Assembly: GCF_001625195.1 (NCBI RefSeq)
Contig: NC_054389.1
Coordinates: forward strand, 10,102,520 to 10,166,519
Direction: 5' to 3'
From: Drechmeria coniospora
Lineage: Eukaryota; Ascomycota; Sordariomycetes; Hypocreales; Ophiocordycipitaceae
Length of the DNA: 64,000 bases
Below are positions 11,303 through 21,158 of the stretch, piece by piece (position 1 is the stretch's first letter; each line of letters starts with the position of its first letter). The notes under the pieces were generated by a model. It worked only from the letters and a program-made list of their open reading frames with translations. It made no database searches and was not told the DNA's origin. Position numbers and translations under genes: made by a program.

Positions 11303-13951
11303 TGAAAAATTCTTCGTCTCTTCCCCGCGGGCGGACAGCCGAAAGCGAAAGAAGACGAGTGCCCCCTTCCTTCCCAAATCCTGCTTCACGCCACCTTCCT
11401 ACCCAAGTACAGTAGTTGTTTGTGCAAGTGATAATACCGTACTACGGACGTTACACGTACATTTACACAGCGCAGCACAGCACACTTGGCCTAGAGTCAC
11501 GGTGCTCGTCACGTGTGTGCCCGACCTGCGTCCTCGGTGCCTTTTGCCTCCTGGACTGTGCCGCCATTACTTGGGTCATCACGATGGCATGCCATTCTGA
11601 CATGTGCGCTGCCATCACTTGAAAGGCTTCCATCGGAGTGTTGCTAACAATAGGATTGTCGCAAGCAGAAACTGCCAAGCCCTGTCAGGCTGCGTTCAGG
11701 ATAACGACGGGCCTTGAGAAGGCCACCGGAAGCGCCCGCGCCGACCGATCCGGGAGGGGACGCACCGGCGACGGATAGGCGTCACTGGAATGTGTCTTCC
11801 GACACTGTCTCACCTGCTTCTACGGTAGGTCTGCGCGAACCGTCGAGCGACGGACCGAAGTCGGTGATGAGACCTGACGCTGGCCATCCGTGCCTACCGT
11901 GACGGCCAGTGCCTGAACAACCCGAGATGATTGTCGCTCCGAAGGACGAAAGACAACAACAATCTTCCGCCGACTTAGTTTCCGTATGCCGAAGGACACG
12001 AGTACGGGTATCTCGACCCCTGTGACCGACCGGCCGACGGCCTCATCAAAGCCAAGCAGCCTCCTCCCCTCCGCCAGCGGCCTGCCTGGGACGCAGCCGT
12101 TCGCGGAAAGGTACCGCTCGAGGCAATCGGCCCGCTGCACATGCCGGGAGTCGCGAGCTCGGCAGATAACGGAACAGGAAGTTATTAGGCTGTTTGCCTG
12201 CCTGGCTGCTAGGCACGAGCTGCTGGCCGCGGCCGTCTCCCTTCACGGTTACGGCGGCCCTTTGGCACAATGTCAAAGTTTGACGCATTCAGAATGTGGC
12301 ACCGCCGACTCTCGCGGAGCAAACTACTCCGTGATCGGCACAGTTCAAAGTCCTAGTTAGGGTATTACGTGCTATGCGACTAACCAACAGCAGTCAGCGA
12401 TGCATCCCTTTTTGCCTCGCTTCGAAATCCAAATCCAGGCACCGAAACGGTTTCATGTCAACGTCCACTGACAGCCGTCAACGGGTGGGGAATTGACTCT
12501 GGCCCCACTGAAGGAGGAGGTGGGACCGAGTCTCCGAATGGCTTCTGCATCCGAACAACAAGAGCTCGTGGTGCCTCGCATCGCAGGCAGAAGCAATCCG
12601 GAAACGATTCGCTCGCCCGACGATGGCAGCGTACTTACAAGTACATGAGCGAAATTTTCATCAGGCGTACACGTGCTCCGTAATACGGAGTAAGTATAGT
12701 AAGTACGTGTACACCTGCTCACTCCCATGTGAGGACCCCTCTTGCCGGCATTCACGTGAAGGCAGGATGAGAAGAAGAAAAGTGCACTCCACCCCTTGCT
12801 GACGCCAACAGTACAAACAAGCTATGGACGGATACTTGTGTGCTTGAAAATGTGCCTGCCACATTCACTCCTACTCCGTATGCACATGAAGTTGCGTGAT
12901 CATCGGACCAGCTGGCACCGCATCGCCGAAAGTCGCCTCTCCCTTGGGTTTCTTCGAGGGCCTTGGGCTCTCGCACATGTCAAGACGGCTCTTCTGATCA
13001 AAATTTCCAGCTTGCGCGGGCCGACTTGATGCTGCTTCGCAGAAGATAGCACGAGGCGCCGTGGACTGTCGCGACGGGCGCATGCGGTGTTGGTGCGGAT
13101 GCGCTGCAAAGGCCGTCCAAAGGGCCCAACACTGCCTCAACTTCCTTGGACACGATTTCCAGGCCAAGGGAGCATCTCGTATCAGCACAGCATGTCGAGA
13201 AATACCCTGCTCGAAGTATTCCCAAGAAAGGTCATTGAATTGCACATCCATCATGCGCAGGGAGGAGGGAGGGCCAACACCATGCGACGGCCCATGCATG
13301 CACAGTACGCGCAAGCGGACGTTGGAGGTGTTTGTGCCCTCATCCTATGGATCCTCGGTGCAATCAATGCATGGCCAGGACAAGCATGCGTACCGGATGA
13401 CACATCGGTCAACATCCGATGAAGGTATGCTCTGCCGAGGCTCGTCTCGTCTCGCACGAATACGAGCGTGCCGAGGTGCACTGGGTGCTCCGTACACAAT
13501 CATGCCATGTCCCAGTGCTCTTCTGCGCCCACATGCAAGGGTACCGCAAGTGTGCTGCTCTACCCATTTGCGCAAGAATAGTGCATGCCGTCGTGGGGAA
13601 ACGACAACAGAAGCACCTGCAAGCGCACGACACCGGCCATACATGTGTCGACTTACACTTGCGTGCACGCGCAGGTGTTGGTGGTGTACAGTAAGTACTT
13701 GGACATGCACATGCACATACACGGAGAAATGGAGTACTTACTCGCAAGTGCATTTGACATCTCTCTCCACCTTGTTGTTTGCCACTTCCGACTGCGGATC
13801 TGTTTCGGTAAACGCTACTTCGTACCGGCGGGATGGGATCAGGGCCGATGGATGCATGATGTTTGGAAATAGTGGGTGGATGGATGGATGGATGCATCTT
13901 CCAGTGGGACCCTGACAACCATGCGCCATATACTTGCATGTACCGTACGGA

Positions 13952-13990
13952 GTACATGTATGTGTGAGTGTACATGTATGTGTGAGTGTC
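13952..13990. repeat. Tandem duplication of an 18-bp unit
   Basis: The unit TACATGTATGTGTGAGTG occurs twice in direct succession in non-coding DNA. Confidence 0.8.
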
Positions 13991-16734
13991 GACAGTAGGT
14001 GTACATCAAGCGACGAGTACGGATACGCTGGGTCGGTCTGAAGTCGTACACATCCATACAGGTACACCGCGTGCCCGTTGCCGTCTTCGTCTCGTGGCCT
14101 CCCGGGTCTTGTTGCCACGAGGCCCGCAGTGGCTGCGTAAGTCCAACTGATGGTGGTTCCCGAATAGCCCGAATATCTAGTAGTATCCACGTGTGCGGGA
14201 ACGCGTAAGGTGGCAAACAACGGTTTGCAAACCTTTTACTCCGTACTGTGTAGGCTGTGGCGGTTGTCGAGGTACGTGCCGAGTGCGGCATCGGAGGCGG
14301 CCGGGGACGCACCGGCGAGCCGGTGTTGGTTCGGGTTCCTACACCTATCATTAGGCGTACGGCGTACATGGGGGGGGCATCGACCGCGGATAGGCACGTG
14401 CATGCATGCGCCGTACATGCACACGCAGGTGTCGTCCAACGCATTCGAGCACTCCGTGCGTGGATGAGCAGGGCTCGCGTCCATCCGCGCCACAGACGGC
14501 TGAACATGCCATGTGAAGACTGTGTGTCTGTCCGCCTGGCCAGCTCCCGAGCTCACCGGCCAATGTCATTTACGACGCGACGACCGGAAGGACGAGTAGC
14601 GGAGCAAGGAGGATGAGGCTGAGCCCGATCTTCGGTCCTCCCGGCTCACGGTCGACGGGGCTTTTGCCGGAGTTCGTCGAGCCCCCTACCGTTCTGGTCC
14701 TCGGTGGGGCTCGGCACCAGGTACGCGCTATGGGCTTGGCACGCAGACCCGGCTTGTCGGGCGCCCCCCTGGCGAGGACTTCAGGGGCCCTGCGACGCTG
14801 GGATCAGTGGCGGGCCAATGGGAGGGCCCTGAGGGGCAGTTTGGCACGCTGAAACGCGACGTTTGACCACGGCTCGCCTCCTCGTTCGCCTTGGTCCTCC
14901 TTGGTCCTGCTGGGGTCCTGGCGGTAGGACGACGACTCGAACCCGACTCCGACGGGGGAGGAATTGAGGCATTATTCTTGGGGCCCAGTTGTTTGCTGCG
15001 CCGTCTGACGGCCCGGGGTGCGCAGGGAGCCGGCCTGAGCCCAGCAGGTGCCGCTCTTCGGCATCGTGCCGTGGCCGCCAGTCTGTTCGCCTGCCATGTT
15101 GGCAACGAGGGCCGGCGAGGGCCTCCGCAGCTGCTCCATCGGGCATCGCGTGCGTCGTACGCGTCAGGTACCCGTGTTTCCGACGCACTGCTGCAGCGTG
15201 GCAGTGCCCTGCATTCCTGCGCTGCGGCCCCTGCAGCTGCGGTGAGCGGTCATGCCATTGCTCCGCACTCGTACCGACCTCGTAGCCCGAGCTTCCGTCC
15301 ATGCATGCCTTCGTCCTTGAATTGTTTGGGAGCTGGAATCTCGGACCCGCAGGTCGAGGATGAAACCGGGCGATTTGGTGTTTCGCCGCGGCCACAGGCT
15401 GTCTGAACAATGCGAGGGCGTTCGTTTCGTCCGAAGCCAAACGGAAGCTGCGGAACTTTGTCCCTAGTGGGGGGGGGCGGACCGCCGCCAAAGCGTTACG
15501 CCCTCTATGGCGACGGGCCAATGGCTGCGGCTGAGGCAAGGGCGCCCAAAGCAAGGAAGCCCATCGTATCTCCACAGGGGCCACGATCGCTCCTCCCTTG
15601 GCACCTGCGGGTAGTCTGACGGTTTCTACTGCCAAGAAATCGATACCCGCTCGAGCATGCACCGTCTACCCTTGGGGCCTCGCAGGGAGCACAATACCGT
15701 ACACCTGCTCCTACGGTACGCATACAGGACAAGTATACACCGTACTTGGTGCGTGATGTACGGAGTATTACTGGTGCAGCTACTCCGTAGAGGACAACAT
15801 GTGCGAGTACATGCACAGCATGTGCGCGTACCGCCAAGTACAACAAAAGACCTGCAAGCGAACGAAATGGTGCTCTGTGCGGGTGTATTCGCATGTACAT
15901 GTACATGTGCTCGGACTCGCACTCGCTTGCACCCGTTCGACCCAGCGGCGGGACAATGCCATCTAATCATTATTACCAGCACGAAACCAAGTAGGGAGGG
16001 AGTACATGTACAGCACGCGCACTCGCACGCACACCTTGTTACTTGTACTCGTACAAGGACTCGCAAGGCACGCACTTTAAGTACAATGATGCTGGTACGC
16101 AAGTACTCCGTACTCCGTAGTCGTACACCGTAACGTAATAGTAAGCGCCTACTCTCACATGTACTTAAGAAGTTGTAATACTCCGTACTTGCCCTGCAAC
16201 TTGCAAGGTAAGTACTCCGAACATGTACATGTACAACTTCAAAGGACCGGTATAGTACGGTAGGAGCGAACCTGCTGGAAGTGGGGAGCGCTTGGAAGTC
16301 ACGAACGGCGCGGCCGCTATGTGCGCCACGCCGCCACCACATCGTAACCCCATCGCGTACCTGCACACGTGTACTCCGTTCCGATGCAATGTACCGACGT
16401 ACCTGCCGAGTACGGCACGTACCCTGCCCATCTACTATACACGAACCTGACTACGTGTAAGTGACCGAGTTGTACCTGTACTCGTTCGAGCAAGCCCGGG
16501 TGAGTACCCAGTACCCCCCTGCCGTGAGGCGATGCAGATGATTCGGCGGGAAAAGTCATGCAAGGTACGGGTTGCGAATACCTCGCCTCGACTCTTCACA
16601 CGTGTACACGTACTCGTCGGTAGCCACGAGACAATTTCTCGTCCCGGCTTCCCAAGCGGCTTCGGCCCCTCCCCCCCATCATCCCTCTCGTCTCGACTAC
16701 TCCGTCGTCTCAAGGGCCGAGTGTGCGCAAGCCG

Positions 16735-16740
16735 TATAAA
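16735..16740 (+). promoter_or_regulatory. TATA box of the 17.2-kb secreted-protein gene
   Basis: TATAAA lies in GCCGTATAAAGCGG, followed by pyrimidine-rich sequence with CTC/CATC runs typical of fungal transcription starts. It is the only clear TATA box upstream of 17216 and implies a 5' leader of roughly 440 nt. Confidence 0.55.
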
Positions 16741-16913
16741 GCGGTTCCCTCCCTTTGCTCGTTCCGCATGTCGTCTGCTAGCAAGCAATAGCTGTAGCTT
16801 GCCCATCACCTCTCACCCAACGTCTTTGCTACTTAAGCCTTTTCGTCTTCGGACCACCGTCGACGAACAATCATTCCTTCCACAAGCTCGACGCTCCCTC
16901 ATTCCTTGAAGCA

Positions 16914-16960
16914 GTCCATCAAGCAAGCAAGCAGGCAGGCAGGCAAGCAAGCAATCAGGC
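16914..16960 (+). repeat. (AAGC/AGGC)n tetranucleotide tract in 5' leader
   Basis: AAGC, AGGC and AATC units follow each other in the presumed 5' untranslated leader of the gene at 17216. Confidence 0.75.
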
Positions 16961-17215
16961 CGGCACGAGGCGTTGTATTCATACGAGATCGTACATACAC
17001 GCGACCGCCAAGTCCGTCGCAACCCGCCACCTCCTTGCCGTTTCTCCCGCCGCCGGCATTAAGATCTCTTGAGGCTAGTTCTCGAGATCACGGCCCTCGA
17101 AACAGAAAACAACAAAAACAGAAGAAATATCTATACAGCAGACGGACGACTTTCATCCGGTAAAGAGCCGCAAGCAGAAACAGACCAAAAAAAATAGAAG
17201 CAGATCACGATCACG

Positions 17216-17719
17216 ATGCATTTCACCAATACCTTTCTGGCCCTGGCGGCCTCCGCTGTTGTCGCCAACGCCGCCTCCGTCACCTTCTGGCCGCTGGACA
17301 ACTCGACACGGACCATCTACTTCACATCCAACCCGGGATCGTCCAGCTTGCCCCCCGTGACGGTCGGCTTGAAAAACGTCACGGTGCAGTTCCCGGACCA
17401 ATGGGTTGGCAACTTTTACGCCGTTCGAAAGGGCCAACCGAACGTGCCCGGCATGCTGGGCGAGGTCCAGTTCGGCGGCTGGAAGGGGCTGACGTACTTT
17501 GACGTCTCGGCCATCGTGACGCCCGGCGACCATCTCAACGTGAAGCAGATGTGGCCGGCCCAGTCCCAGTCGCCCATGTCCGGATGCGAGGTGTTCCCGT
17601 GCAACAACGCGTACTACCTGCCGGACGACGTCCAGACCAAGACGACGCTCGAGGTCGACCTCTTCACCACGCTCGGCGTCGGTTCCACCGGCCTCAGCTT
17701 CGGTGGGCAGTCGTACTAG
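17216..17719 (+). CDS. Small secreted protein, conserved in Hypocreales
   Basis: An intronless frame of 167 residues. The N-terminus MHFTNTFLALAASAVVANA is a clear signal peptide, so the mature protein of about 148 residues is extracellular. It begins ASVTFWPLD, has NxT/NxS sites, a GNFYAVRKGQ-NVPGMLGEV block and a single Cys pair (GCEVFPCNN) followed by AYYLPDDVQTKTT. It resembles a family of Hypocreales secreted proteins sometimes labelled 'DNase1 protein', but no nuclease catalytic motif can be seen, so the function is left open. A strong TATA box and a long CT-rich leader suggest high, regulated expression. Identification of the family is from memory and moderate in confidence. Confidence 0.85.
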   Translation: MHFTNTFLALAASAVVANAASVTFWPLDNSTRTIYFTSNPGSSSLPPVTVGLKNVTVQFPDQWVGNFYAVRKGQPNVPGMLGEVQFGGWKGLTYFDVSAIVTPGDHLNVKQMWPAQSQSPMSGCEVFPCNNAYYLPDDVQTKTTLEVDLFTTLGVGSTGLSFGGQSY

Positions 17720-18377
17720 AGCAGCAGTGCTAGACTCAAGGCACTGCGCGACCCAGGTCGGGGTTTTTCGCACTCCCACGCCCGTTACATTCCACCACGC
17801 TCTTTCCACCCATCGCTCGATCCATCCGCCGCCGCCCCTGCCGCTGCGCTGAGCGCTCGTCGGCAGGAGAGGCGGCACCCCGACCCGTCACGACGAAACG
17901 ATGATTTTTTTTTTCCCTTTACATTTCTTGTTAGACAGCCGAAAAGATATACCCCGTTGAGGTCATGGGGCAGGTGGGATGGGGGGGGACTCGCTTGTGC
18001 GAGCAAGCACCTGCGCCTCATACGTTGGACAGTGGCAGCGGCAGCATGGAACGCGGCAGGGCACGCGGCGAATCACGGCAGCTGTTTCGGGCGCTCGCAT
18101 GCCGGCATCAACCAGCACCGGCACCGAGCCGCCTCTCTTCGACGGTCGTGGTTCTCCGCCGTGCATGCAGTTTGGGGGTGCTTTGGATGAGGCTGGCACT
18201 CGTTGACCATTTTTCCCGTTCTTCTTTCTCATTCTCACTCGTTCTCCCCAGCGGAGCATTTTTCAGACCAGACGACCCAGTTTCCTGTACCAAGTACATG
18301 GCCGAGTACGGACTCGGGGGAGCATCACGGAGCGCCGAGAGGACTTGTTGGCCTTGTTGCGGTTGATGAGGTGAGGG

Positions 18378-18415
18378 AGCACAAGAGCACAAGAGCACAA
18401 GAGCACAAGAGCACC
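18378..18415. repeat. 8-bp tandem repeat (AGCACAAG)4
   Basis: Four exact copies of AGCACAAG plus a partial fifth (AGCACC), in non-coding DNA. Confidence 0.9.
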
Positions 18416-20095
18416 AGACATCAGATAGAGCCCAAGCCCGGCTTGTTCGATGGGAAGCAAACATCTTCTGCCCGTACCACCCGTCGTCCTGCCCTGCACC
18501 GTCCGCCCCTGCACCGTCCACGCCACCCCGCGCGGCGTGGACGAGTGAAGGAGCGAGTCCTACCGTTTGCCCTTGAGTGATGGATCGAGACGTCGTTGGT
18601 CGTCGTCGTCGTTGGCGAGTCGGCTGTTGCCACGTGCGCCGAGGACGGTTAGGCACCGCGCTTGTGCGAGAGGGTACTAGGTGCTAGGTAGGCATCTGCC
18701 AGTAACCCCGTACTACTGGTAGGCATCCTGCCACTAGCACCTTCGTATGGCGAGGCACCATGCGCCGCCAGCAGGCTGCAGGTACTTCACGCCGGCAATA
18801 GGCCACGTTGTGAAACATGCCACCGGGACGCCCCCCGTGGCTCGTCCAGCCGTGAGCTTACGAGTCGCGACGTGGCTTGCAGCGCGCAGCTCATGTACGC
18901 GCAACGGATGACACCAACAAGCACCAGCTAGTAGCTACTAAGTAGGTAAGCACGGAGTACAGATACGTACAGTCGTACGTAAGTATTACTCCGTACTCTG
19001 CAATACATTCTTTTACTTGCATGTACTTGCGCACCTACAACGACTGCAGTACACCAAAGTACATACTATCATCTCCTGTAGTGCTTGTAATACTGTACTT
19101 CGTACACTTGTAATGGTCAGCAGCTGCACAAGTTGACTCGGCTACGCCCGTGACGGACCCGCTCGCCGCACCAGCCTCAGCAGTTGAAACGATGATAGCT
19201 GATGCAAGGCGAAAAGAGGTATTTGCTGTGCCGAAATGTGATCATCTTCATGTGTCATTTTGCACTCCGCAGTGTGCCACCGGTATTGTTCGAGTTCGAG
19301 AGGGCGCGCAGGACCAGAAGCAGCCACCAAAATTCACCTACACTCACAATGTTGTGCAAGCGCGAAAGGCACGTCGCAAACTCATGGTGTGCACCGTACC
19401 ATCAAGCGCAATGCCGTCGTCGAGCTTCTTGCTCCTTGGCCAAGATGCGAGCGAGAAAATCCGTCATGCCTGATTGGAATTAACGTGAACCTCACCCCCC
19501 TCCTCTCGAACGGCTTGCCCCACCGCATAAAGATGCGCCGGATCTGTACAGTAAGTAATACATGTCGTAAAGTTTATCCTTCCGTCAAGGGTGGCGGGAC
19601 TGCCAAGCCAAAATTGACCACATCACCAGAGTACCGATACGGCGTTTCCCAAGAATGGGGGGGGGGGGGGGAAGGGGGGAACAATGGCTGAGCTGGTAGG
19701 TGATAGTTGCCAGGTGAAAGTCACGAGACCAGAGCTTTCGACTCGGTACGAATCATGACGTGCCAGCCTGCATGATTCTGAGGAAGGAGCTAGCAAGAGC
19801 AAGGTGCAGCTGCCAGGCCAGCAAGGAAGCGCACCTCCCTCGCCCCTTCTCTGCATGTTCCGGGATCGGCGAGACGTACCTCCGGCTCAGGCGTGGTCCG
19901 CTGATATGTACGTGTTTGAGGAGGCCATGTACTCGGTACGGAGTAATTCGTGGTGCGCTGTGTTAGGTACAGATGCACGGGAGCAAGAGCAAAGGGAAGC
20001 GCCCAGCACCTGTAGGCAGAAGACGTGCCGAAAAGCATCGAGGACAGCCGAGCAGAATAAGCGGCCTCTCCATGCATCCGGCGTCAGCGCAGGCA

Positions 20096-20209
20096 AACGA
20101 CGCAGCGACAGGCAGACGACGCAGCGACAGGCAGACGACGCAGCGACAGGCAGACGACGCAGCGACAGGCAGACGATGCAGCGACAGGCAGACGACGCAG
20201 CGACAGGCA
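20096..20209. repeat. 19-bp minisatellite, six copies
   Basis: Six head-to-tail copies of GACGACGCAGCGACAGGCA. The first has AAC for GAC and the fifth has GATG for GACG. Because 19 is not a multiple of three, each open frame cycles through the unit and the array is unlikely to be protein coding. Confidence 0.95.
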
Positions 20210-20716
20210 GGGAGACTGACACCGAGCGGCAGGATGAGATGAGGCGGACGTGCGAGCGGAGAACGCGTTCGGCTCGGTCCACGATGGATGATGATGGTGA
20301 TGAAGATGCTCTTCCACCTTCTGGCTCACATCAGCGCCGCTACACGCCACCGCGCGACGGCATCGCAGCAGACGCCGCGGGGTTGTGTCTCAATGTGAGA
20401 CCATGCTGTTGCTGCTGAACGCCCCCAGACCCATGCTGACCCCTTGGAGCCTCCGACGTCGAAAGTTCCTTGGCCATGATTTCCTGACGCGGCCATTCGG
20501 GCATAAGATTTCCCTGCTCGGATCGAGCGCTCGACGACAGGGGAGGACCTCGGCTCGTCGTACAGACTGAAAGTTTGCCTTTCCACGAGCTTTAAAGCGC
20601 CCTCGTCGGCCTCTCAGGTGCTCGCAACTCCAATCAAAGTTGAGAGATTCGACTCAAGTCATTGTTCGGAACCCATTTCTGTGCTCTGGACACGCACGAT
20701 TCGGAATCGAGCAGCA

Positions 20717-20770
20717 GCCGCAACCGCAACCGCAACCGCATCCGCAACCGCAACCGCAACCGAAATCGCC
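20717..20770 (+). repeat. (CAACCG)n hexanucleotide tract in 5' leader
   Basis: About seven CCGCAA/CAACCG units with a CATCCG variant, ending close upstream of the ATG at 20787. It probably lies in the 5' untranslated region. Confidence 0.85.
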
Positions 20771-20786
20771 ACCGAAATCGCTAGAG

Positions 20787-21158
20787 ATGCGCTTCCTCTC
20801 CGCCACCGTCACCGCTGCCCTCACCGCCCTTGCCGGGTAGGGGAACCTGCCCATCTCGACTCGTCCGATCATGCACCATACCGCTGACGCACATCCATGC
20901 AGCATGGCCGCCTTGGCCGAGGGAGCACCGGGCGAAGTGAAGCCGTGCCCGACAGTGACGTCGACGTCGGCGTGCTCGACCTGCGTTCGTCCGTTCTGCG
21001 TGACGGAATCGACCCTTACCTGTCGCTACGGGTGCCCGACACCCGTGCCGACCGTCGTCAACAAATTTCCTTGCGGTGGACATTGTCCGGGGGGCTGCAA
21101 CACCTTTTACGTGCTGACCAACTGCGGAAAGCCGGGCCCGACGCCGACGGCAGCCTGA
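20787..21158 (+). CDS. Small secreted cysteine-rich protein
   Basis: Two exons: 20787-20836 (16 codons plus two bases) and 20903-21158, separated by a 66-nt intron (GTAGGG...CATGCAG) containing CGCTGAC as branch site. The 101-residue product starts MRFLSATVTAALTALAG, continues MAALAEGAP and so has a signal peptide formed across the splice. The mature part holds ten cysteines in about 75 residues (patterns CSTCVRPFC, CRYGC, CGGHCPGGC) and a Pro/Thr-rich end. Small size, even Cys count and secretion fit effector-like or wall-associated proteins; no named family is recognised. The isolated position between long non-coding stretches also resembles effector genes. The two-exon model is supported by frame agreement only. 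Confidence 0.75.

Larger units (their letters stand above)
9612..17215. other. Gene-poor region of about 7.6 kb
   Basis: No reading frame here shows a recognisable domain, signal peptide plus splice structure, or strand-consistent coding pattern. Long overlapping frames on both strands (for example 13061-13915 and 14781-15662) look like chance openings in GC-rich DNA. Visible structure comprises an (ATG)n tract at 11251-11302, a doubled 18-mer near 13952-13990, a (GGAT)n tract at about 13869-13895, GTAC/TACTCCGTA-rich DNA at 15.7-16.5 kb, and the promoter and leader of the 17.2-kb gene from about 16.7 kb. Confidence 0.5.
17720..20786. other. Gene-poor region with two short tandem repeats
   Basis: Bases 17720-17950 hold the 3' end of the secreted-protein gene. 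Beyond that no coding frame is convincing. The region contains an 8-bp repeat (18378-18415), a GTAC-rich patch at 18.95-19.1 kb, a G run at 19.66-19.68 kb and a 19-bp repeat (20096-20209). The last 200 bases are the promoter and leader of the next gene. Confidence 0.5.

Noticed and set aside
13061..13915. 284-residue plus-strand frame in the gene-poor region
   Set aside because: Cys/Arg/His-rich chance composition, overlapped by equally long frames on the other strand, no domain or signal peptide, and it runs through a GGAT repeat.
14781..15662. 293-residue minus-strand frame
   Set aside because: Overlapped by a 171-residue plus-strand frame; both have Arg/Pro/Ala-biased composition and no recognisable motif.
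20096..20209. Possible CRISPR-like array
   Set aside because: Units are contiguous 19-mers without spacers, in a eukaryotic genome; a simple minisatellite.
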